A stretch of DNA of 17,799 bases, taken from positions 1 through 17,799 of the forward strand of contig CAYXNS010000050.1 of NCBI GenBank assembly GCA_964466315.1, written 5' to 3'. The position numbers and the translations under genes are program-made. The DNA is from SMWC01 sp964466315 (lineage in GTDB: Bacteria; Pseudomonadota; Gammaproteobacteria; Steroidobacterales; Rariloculaceae). Shown here one piece after another: positions 14,405 through 17,799 of this stretch (its first letter is position 1; every line of letters starts with the position of its first letter). The notes beneath the pieces were generated by a model. That model was not told the DNA's origin. It was given only the letters and a program-made list of their open reading frames with translations, and searched no databases.

Positions 14405-15210
14405 AACCGGACGCGCACGATCCCGGATCCGAGGACCAAGAGCAACTGGCCGAGGGGTCGCTCGTCTCGCACCTCGTCGAGTTGCGCTCGCGTTTGATGA
14501 AATCGGCTGCTGCAATTCTCATCATCTTCATTTGCCTGATTCCCTTCAACCAGAGCATCTTTACGTTGATCGCTACGCCGCTCATGGAGCGGCTTCCCGA
14601 GGGCGCGACGATGATCGCAACGCAGGTCGCATCGCCGTTTCTCACACCGTTCAAGATGAGTTTATTCGTGGCGTTGTTTCTCGCGATGCCCGTCGTACTG
14701 ACACAGGCCTGGTACTTCGTCGCCCCCGGCCTGTATAAAAAGGAGAAGCGCTTCGCGTTCCCCCTGGTCTTGTCGAGCATCGTCTTGTTCTATGCGGGCG
14801 TTGCATTCGCCTACTACGTCGTGTTCCCGCTGATGTTTGCATTTTTCGCGAGCCATACGCCCGAGGGCGTCACGATGATGACCGACATCAGCGCCTATCT
14901 CGACTTCATACTGACGCTGTTCTTCGCGTTCGGCCTCGCGTTTGAAGTGCCCATCGCGACTGTCATGCTCGTGTGGAGCGGGCTCGTACCCTTGTCGATA
15001 CTCGCGAAGGCTCGGGCATATGTTTTCCTAGGGGCATTCGTACTCGGCATGCTGCTGACGCCCCCCGATGCGATATCACAGACGATGTTGGCCGTGCCCG
15101 TCTATCTCCTGTACGAGACGGGGCTGTTGATGGCCCGCCTTTTCGGTCCGACGCCGGAATCTTCCGATGAGGAGAGCGTCGAATTGGGTAGCGAAGGCGG
15201 GGGCGAGTAA
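14401..15210 (+). CDS. tatC: Sec-independent translocase protein TatC
   Basis: 269 residues. Six transmembrane helices are visible. The N-terminal S-H-L-V-E-L-R-S-R-L motif (about 20-29), where twin-arginine peptides are recognised, the AFPLVLSSIVLFYAGVAFAY helix region and F-G-L-A-F-E-V-P-I (the conserved Glu of the fourth helix) are all present. The C-terminus is a cytoplasmic acidic tail (about 245-269). TatC is the signal-peptide receptor of the Tat system. It is coupled to tatB through a four-base overlap and followed after 16 bases by a peptide transporter gene. Confidence 0.97.
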   Translation: MKPDAHDPGSEDQEQLAEGSLVSHLVELRSRLMKSAAAILIIFICLIPFNQSIFTLIATPLMERLPEGATMIATQVASPFLTPFKMSLFVALFLAMPVVLTQAWYFVAPGLYKKEKRFAFPLVLSSIVLFYAGVAFAYYVVFPLMFAFFASHTPEGVTMMTDISAYLDFILTLFFAFGLAFEVPIATVMLVWSGLVPLSILAKARAYVFLGAFVLGMLLTPPDAISQTMLAVPVYLLYETGLLMARLFGPTPESSDEESVELGSEGGGE

Positions 15211-15226
15211 CTCGAGATGCAAATCG

Positions 15227-16726
<1,500 letters not shown>

Positions 16727-16815
16727 TGTGCGCGCTGGTGTTGGCGTGCGGCGGTCGCTAGTCTCGCTCAGAGTTCCAACGATCGAATAAGACGAACATA
16801 CTTGGAGGTGCCCGA

Positions 16816-17799
16816 ATGGCCGCAGTCACTCCCTTGCCACAATTAACCCTGAAGGCGATCCTGCTCGGGCTCATACTGTCGATGGTGCTCGCCGGCGCCA
16901 ACGCCTATCTCGGGCTCTTCGCCGGCATGACCGTCTCCGCATCCATTCCGGCCGCCGTCATCTCCATGGCGATATTGAAGCTTTTCAAGGAGTCCAACAT
17001 CCTCGAGAACAATATCGTGCAGACCGCGGCGTCCGCCGGAGAGTCGCTGGCCGCGGGCGTCATATTCACGCTGCCTGCGCTCGTGATTCTCGGTTACTGG
17101 AATGTCTTCGAGTACGCCTGGGTCAGCATCATTGCCGGACTCGGCGGGCTGCTCGGCGTGTTGTTCACGATCCCGTTGCGTCGATCGCTCATCGTCGAAG
17201 AGCAACTCATTTATCCTGAGGGGACGGCGACCGCGGAAGTCCTGAAGGTCGGCGAGTCGCCGAGCCAGGGCGCGAAGTATCTCGCCGTGGCGGCGCTCCT
17301 GGGTGCGGCCACCAAGTTCGCCGAGACCGGGCTGCGGCTGTGGGCCGGCACGGCTCAAGGAGCCACCTATGTCGGGTCGAGTACGATCGCGTACGCCGGC
17401 ATGAATCTCTCGCCCGCGCTGGTCAGCGTAGGGTACATTGTCGGCCTCAATATTGCCGTGCTCGTCTTCCTCGGCGGTGCGATCTCCTGGTTCCTCGCGA
17501 TCCCGATTTTCTCGACTTTCTATCTCGAGAGCAGTCCCGCGCTCGCGGCCGAGTTCGCGGTCGGCCTGGGCGCTACGGATCTCGCTTTCGCGATCTGGAC
17601 CTCGCAGATCCGCTACCTGGGCGTCGGCGCAATGCTCGTCGGCGGCATCTGGGCGTTGATCTCGATGCGCGGCTCGCTCGTCTCGGGAATCACGAGCGGC
17701 CTCAAGGCCGAGCTTCCGATAACGGCGGGCGGCTACGATCACACGAAGCACGACACGCCCATGAAGTTCGTGCTGGCAGGCGTCGCAATCTTCGTTCTT
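16816..17799 (+). CDS. OPT-family oligopeptide transporter, 3' end outside the window
   Basis: 328 codons are open from the ATG at 16816 (GGAGG seven bases upstream) to the window edge, with no stop codon. The N-terminus reads ILLGLILSMVLAGANAYLGL and FAGMTVSASIPAAVISM, the first helices of bacterial OPT proteins. ILENNIVQTAASAGESLAAG and the EEQLIYPEGTATAEVLKVGE segment (about 131-150, the YPEGTA motif) are diagnostic. Bacterial OPT proteins are usually about 600-700 residues, so about half is visible. The family transports oligopeptides or metal-ligand complexes; the bacterial members have little biochemical data. It is 89 bases after the POT gene on the same strand; no terminator is visible between them. 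Confidence 0.92.
   Translation, partial: MAAVTPLPQLTLKAILLGLILSMVLAGANAYLGLFAGMTVSASIPAAVISMAILKLFKESNILENNIVQTAASAGESLAAGVIFTLPALVILGYWNVFEYAWVSIIAGLGGLLGVLFTIPLRRSLIVEEQLIYPEGTATAEVLKVGESPSQGAKYLAVAALLGAATKFAETGLRLWAGTAQGATYVGSSTIAYAGMNLSPALVSVGYIVGLNIAVLVFLGGAISWFLAIPIFSTFYLESSPALAAEFAVGLGATDLAFAIWTSQIRYLGVGAMLVGGIWALISMRGSLVSGITSGLKAELPITAGGYDHTKHDTPMKFVLAGVAIFVL

Noticed and set aside
16843..17751. 302-codon minus-strand frame opposite the OPT gene
   Set aside because: Charged, repetitive product; the + strand reads as a clean OPT transporter with a ribosome-binding site and the YPEGTA motif.

Overview
The window looks like chromosomal DNA of a GC-rich, aerobic Gram-negative bacterium. 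Outer-membrane and lipoprotein signals, separate TatA and TatB, a Proteobacteria-type azurin and an aa3-type oxidase all point to Pseudomonadota, most likely an uncultured gammaproteobacterium; that placement is inference. I see no rRNA, tRNA, CRISPR array, phage gene or transposase. Every gene is read from sequence alone.

Left part (1-5793, all + strand): an exported SdiA-regulated/YjiK-like beta-propeller lipoprotein, an outer-membrane beta-barrel protein, and a Tat-exported aldo/keto reductase, each separated by about 340 bases of non-coding DNA. A near-perfect 23-bp-stem palindrome (3308-3360) follows the reductase. Next comes a compact unit of a DUF1080 lipoprotein and two tandem DUF4159 paralogues, all predicted to leave the cytoplasm. 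A second, shorter copy of the same palindrome core (5794-5816) sits between the last paralogue and the convergent oxidase operon and should terminate both.

Middle (5816-12834, all - strand, read right to left): a TakP-like TRAP-transporter solute-binding lipoprotein without its membrane subunits, then azurin, then a terminal oxidase operon. The oxidase genes are subunit II (CuA domain fused to two cytochrome c domains), subunit I (A1-type, complete D and K channels), two different subunit III-family proteins, a subunit IV-like protein and a 90-residue three-helix protein. The order (II-I-III-III) recalls the alternative coxMNOP oxidase of Bradyrhizobium. Azurin beside a subunit II that carries its own haem relay suggests a periplasmic route azurin -> haem c -> haem c -> CuA -> haem a -> haem a3/CuB. 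No haem A or copper assembly genes are present here.

Right part (12835-17799, + strand): a 404-base gap with an extremely AT-rich island of about 106 bp, then dtd, tatA, tatB, tatC, a POT-family peptide/H+ symporter and an OPT-family transporter cut off by the window end. At least two proteins in the window (the reductase and the TRAP binding protein) carry twin-arginine signals and would be clients of this Tat translocase.

The most unusual items are the azurin/dihaem-oxidase operon, the DUF1080-DUF4159-DUF4159 secreted unit, and the pair of related palindromes.
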